From Theropithecus gelada (Eukaryota > Chordata > Mammalia > Primates > Cercopithecidae), in NCBI RefSeq assembly GCF_003255815.1, contig NC_037680.1, forward strand, positions 15,782,653 through 15,846,652: DNA of 64,000 nt, in the 5' to 3' direction. Both the position numbers and the translations under genes were made by a program. How positions within the stretch are numbered: position 1 is the stretch's first letter; each line of letters starts with the position of its first letter. The notes beneath the pieces were generated by a model. It was not told the origin of the DNA and searched no databases. It saw nothing but the letters and a program-made list of their open reading frames with translations. Shown one piece after another: positions 60,018-64,000 of this stretch.

Positions 60018-62025
60018 AATTACATAGCCAACTCACCTTTAACAGATAGCAGTATATATCTATTTTAGGAATGGTCTTAAGGGGAAATAATATTTCTCAT
60101 GAAAGAGACTTAGAGACATAAACATACCAACAGTTAAATTCTGCTCTATGTGATCTATTGTATTTAAGGGATTAAAAAGAATTTGTCATATTTGGTCACA
60201 GATAGCCCTTACAGTCTCTGCATATGAGAATTTGGACCCTTTTGAACCATCAGGATGGCTCTTTATTGTGCATTTTAATGTTTACTGAGATGAAAAAAAT
60301 ATAAAATTCATTATTATTTTGCACAGACTTACCTAAAATTGTTTTAGATACTGACCACATGTTTTTTCTTCTCTTGTTTTGTCTTAATCTGTAATTTGGG
60401 ATATTTCTTCAGCCTGTTTCTGATCAAAGGTATTTGCTTTGTATACCATATCGTGAAAACTCTTTTATCCATAGGAAAGTGAAAATGCTCAGCCTGAGTG
60501 AACAAATTCCCTGCATGACGAAGCTGTTGTCTTTCCTGACAGGAGAAGCTCCAATTCCCTGTTTAATGCAATCAGGGGAGGAAGTCTATGAACTGTGTGA
60601 ATTGAAATGAAAAACCATAATGACGACATTTATAACATCTGTCACATTAGATTTGCTTGGTCTATATGTCTCTCTCTGGAATAATAGTGATTTATGCAAA
60701 TTGTTTCTCACTGCAATTTATATCAGTGTAAAGATGCCACCAGATATATGGAGAATTTTATTTGCTTCAAACTGACTGTCTATTTAATTGTATTTGCCAC
60801 TAACTGAAAATACTACCCTCTGGCACGTCTGCTTAGATATAATGGTTAATTTATTCTTGGGTTTTATAACTTCAGCCTCTTCCACTTGTTAGATACTTGA
60901 AAGCATAACTTTCTCTCTCTCTTTTCTTTGCATATATATATATATACACACACATATATATGTTTTAATATATGTATATGTAACATCTTTATGTCACAAA
61001 TCTGGTAACTACACTTTTATTTCTCTAGGAACTTCATTGCCTAGATATCATTATTCCTCTTGTGGAAGAAGAAAAAAAAAAACCCTTCCTCTGGCTACTT
61101 AAACTACAGCAGTGGTTCCCAATACAGAGAAAGAGGGTATTTTGTGACTATAAACATTTTTGGCTATCAGAAGTGGGAAGGGTTACTATTAGTACCTCGT
61201 GAATAGAGGTCAGCGGTGCTGCTAAACATTCTACAATTTATGAGACAGTCTGACAACAAAATATTCAGTCCAAAGTGTCAATAGTGCTAAGGTTGATAAA
61301 CTTGGAACTACAGAATGGTTTTCGTAGTGCACTGGAGCTACATTATTAAGATATGTCTACATAAATCCCGACATTTCCATTAAAAGTCAACAACTTCTAA
61401 AAATACAGAGGTCAATTGATCTAGGCATAGATGAATTTCCAGGAAATCCAATTGCATTTTCAGTTGTAGCTTTGGAGTATTTTAGATGCCTGAATTCTTT
61501 CTGGCTGCTTCTATTCTGCGCTCTATGAAGTCAGGCTTTCCCCAGAGTTGGACAGAGCCCAGTGTGGCCTTATACTTTTTCCATAGACTCCTTTTTCTTT
61601 GAAGGAAAAGGAGTGAAAGAGCTCAGGAACTCCTCGTCAATCGTTATTTTGGCTGTCTGCTTTCAGCACTCCTGTATCTTTCTCAGTATGTCTTCTACTG
61701 CGGTGACCTCTTTTTCTCTGTCCCCTTCACTAACTTTTCCTCTTTCTCCCACTCCTTCCATGTAGCTAACACCCAGGGCTCTGACACAAAATCACTTTCT
61801 TTTCTTCTGAATGTGCCCCTTTGATATTTTCATTTACTTTCTGGTTTCAATAATGATTTATAGAGGATTATCAAATGTGCAATTTAAGCTTAAGTCTCTT
61901 TTCTGAATTACAGATTTTTTATCTGGGTATCAGGTGCTTTGCCCAACTTTACCGATTTGCTTAAAGGCACTTTTCCTAAACTCCTCCTTTAACTTTACCA
62001 CATTGACATAATTGGTGCTAAATTG
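60018..62025. other. Unassigned intergenic DNA
   Basis: A (TA)n(CA)n patch lies at 60931-60975. A 41-codon open frame at 60485-60610 follows an acceptor-like tttatccatag, but nothing else supports a gene. The rest is unclassified. Confidence 0.4.
60931..60975. repeat. (TA)n(CA)n simple repeat
   Basis: catatatatatatatacacacacatatatatg-type run. Confidence 0.9.
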
Positions 62026-62029
62026 TGCA

Positions 62030-62620
62030 GATTGTGCCTCATGTAGTTTATTTCCATCCATACTTATTTCCCAGTGTTATTTGCCTTCTCCATCTACTCA
62101 GTCCTATATGATATGGCCATAGGAATTTCTTCAAAGCAGAGATTCTTTGTATTAGTACACTCTGCTAAAATCCTGAGTGCAAACTCTTCATCATATGCAT
62201 TAAATGAAAAGTGCCCATCCTGACATTTAAGATCCTCACTAACATGCCCCAAACTAATCTTTCTGCTTCAACAATGTGTATAGCAAAAGAACTTTCACAT
62301 TCCAGCCAATGTACCCTGATCCTTGATCATGAATATGCCCTATATTTTCCTGAGTGTCTGTTTCAAGCTTGCTTTGTCCCCTGTAAACTCTGCACCACAT
62401 CATTATAGATCCTATAAAAAGCCGGGTTTTTTTTAAAGCCTCCCATGCTCCTCCACCTTCAACATTATTTTTCTCTTTTGTGAACACCCAAAGTATTTGT
62501 TGCCACCATTTTATCAATGCTTACCTAGTGGAATGATCATTTTTGCCCTTGTCCAATTTTCTGTGTTAAATAAACTGCACATTGTTTGTTGAAGGGCATG
62601 GATTGAGTTTTTCTTACCTG
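62030..62620 (+). repeat. L2 fragment, sense
   Basis: The atcctgagtgcaaactcttcatc, gacatttaagatcctcactaacatgccccaaactaat and ctttcacattccagccaatgtaccctgat blocks follow the L2 order. Strongly diverged. Confidence 0.55.
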
Positions 62621-62861
62621 TTTTTCTTCAAAACACTAAACATAAGACGCTGTACATTATTCATTGTTCAGTAAACGTCATACTCAAATTGCAATCTACC
62701 TTTTGCCCTCCATCTTCAACTGCTGACAGAATATTTATTTTATTTTTATCTAAAATTCTGCTTATTTCTAAAGCTGGGCTCATCTTCCCCTGATCACAAG
62801 ATTCTCCATTTACAATTTCTTGTTTTTGTCAAGGTAGGTCTTGTAACTCACTAGCCAAGTG

Positions 62862-62912
62862 AAAAACAAAACAAAACAAAGCAAAAACAAAAACAAAAAA
62901 AAGCAAAAAATA
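62862..62912. repeat. (AAAAC)n simple repeat
   Basis: aaaacaaaacaaaacaaag units passing into A-runs. Confidence 0.9.
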
Positions 62913-63044
62913 CCCCTCAGTCTTTAATTTTATACTTCCTTTTCTTCTTTTCTTTTTCAGGCATTTGAATCTTTCCTTGAACAATCTACACCTGCATTTT
63001 ATATTGACCTCTTAACCAGTGTTTCTGCCACTCACTTTCTTTAT

Positions 63045-63262
63045 TTGACACTAATTAAAATAGCTCACATTGTTTTGAATTCTTCCTATGTGCTAAGCAG
63101 TACTTAAGCACTTCCTAATCAGTAATTATCTTAATGCTGAGAACAATCTTATTATCATGATTCCTGGAGAGATAAAATGACTTTGCCATAGTAACAAAAT
63201 TATAAATTGGTGAGCCAGATGCAAACTTAGGCAACCTGACACCAAGTCTTAAAACACTAGGC
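63045..63262 (+). repeat. MIR fragment, sense
   Basis: Blocks attcttcctatgtgctaagcagtacttaagcac, atcttattatcatgattcctggagagataaaatgactttgcc and ggtgagccagatgcaaacttaggcaacctgacacc follow the MIR core order. Confidence 0.75.
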
Positions 63263-64000
63263 ATACTGTTCCCCATTCTTGAATTCATCTTCAACTACAA
63301 GCAACTTAATTAAATCTCTTTCTGTAAGAAAACATTGTTTTCCATTGTCAACAGAAGAAAAAACCATAATTTTTGGAATTCTAGACCACATTCAATTTCT
63401 CCCAACAGTCCTGATACAAACTTGTCTACTGCGAGAGCCTATCTCTCCAGCAATTGCAGACTCTGGCTGAAGCTTCTCCCTTTGTCATTCCTGTCTCTAC
63501 AACGTGCTCAGTTTCCTCCTTCCAGCTTTTCTGCTGTCCACACCCTCCTTATCCAGTAATTCAGATGTGCAAATGAATAGACTATAGGTCAGATGTGATC
63601 TATGCAGCACTGGTTTGTGGCATTTTAAAGTAAGATATTAAAAATTAGATGTTTTCACACAAAAAATCAGATTCCTCGTTCTTCAGAAAAATGGAAAGAT
63701 CTGGCAACGTTGAGCCTGCTTATCGCCCCACGGTAATTCACGGGAGCTAAGAAGTTACTGTTTTATTTAAGCCGAATGGACCCCTCTGCTCCCTACTCTC
63801 TCCGAAATACTGATGCTAAGGGAACAGTAACTGTTTAGCTTGTGTTAATTGGTGTGTATTGATATATTGACTTTAATACTAGAGTTAGAGGAAAGTAAAA
63901 CACTTATTAAAATAAAAAGTAAAATAAAGTAACTTTTGATGATTAAGAAAACCAAAAAAGGTATATTACATAAAGCCAGTTTAAAAAAATTATTTTGCAT
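63263..64000. other. Unassigned intergenic DNA at the window end
   Basis: Two overlapping open frames (63279-63470 and 63335-63559) have no recognised domain. No repeat assigned. Confidence 0.4.

Noticed and set aside
1..64000. Search for tRNA, rRNA, snRNA and processed pseudogenes
   Set aside because: No cloverleaf with A/B boxes, no U-snRNA-like sequence and no spliced-gene copy with an A tail was recognised by eye outside the Alu and L1 elements.

Overview
Primate nuclear DNA, almost certainly from an Old World monkey (macaque/baboon/vervet type). The window is about 36% GC by impression and dense in Alu, L1, MIR/L2, ERVL/MaLR and Tigger elements. Four young Alus carry, or nearly carry, the start ggctcaagcctgtaatccc, which is typical of cercopithecid AluY (AluYR-like) subfamilies rather than human AluY. 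No bacterial, plasmid or phage content is present.

Only one protein-coding gene is supported: the 3' end of THSD7A on the + strand. Its last three coding exons lie at 2432-2624, 7139-7226 and 15870-15951, with GT-AG junctions and consistent phases. They encode the end of the ectodomain, the single transmembrane helix and a 26-codon cytoplasmic tail, followed by a 3' UTR with an AATAAA at 17045. Everything upstream of 2432 is intron. Everything after about 17.1 kb appears to be downstream intergenic DNA.

Layout. (1) 0-17 kb: THSD7A introns and terminal exons, with an antisense ERV1-class LTR, four Alus, MIRs, old L1 3' ends, a Tigger-type DNA transposon and a MaLR solo LTR. (2) 17-26.9 kb: mostly unassigned DNA with a young Alu, a 44-bp-arm hairpin and a twin-primed (5'-inverted) L1PA. 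(3) 26.9-37 kb: an ancient L1 split by an MLT1-like LTR that itself holds an antisense LTR, then a heavily decayed ERVL pol, an antisense old L1, further Alus and a GATA microsatellite seeded at an Alu tail. (4) 37-44.4 kb: old L1s, an L1PB-like 3' end, a Tigger element with a transposase trace, two Tigger-like short elements and a GC-rich 1.9-kb antisense LTR. (5) 44.4-60 kb: stacked L1M elements, one of which was split by an ERVL provirus with two MLT2-type LTRs (50685-55879). The provirus has lost most of its integrase region and its reading frames are broken. (6) 60-64 kb: L2, MIR and unassigned DNA.

I found no undescribed gene system. The points of most interest are structural: the near-perfect hairpin at 19.0 kb, the nested insertions that give a relative chronology, the parallel microsatellite growth in both proviral LTRs, and an AT-only block inside an L1. 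Repeat family names come from recognition by eye, without a database search, so subfamily calls are tentative.
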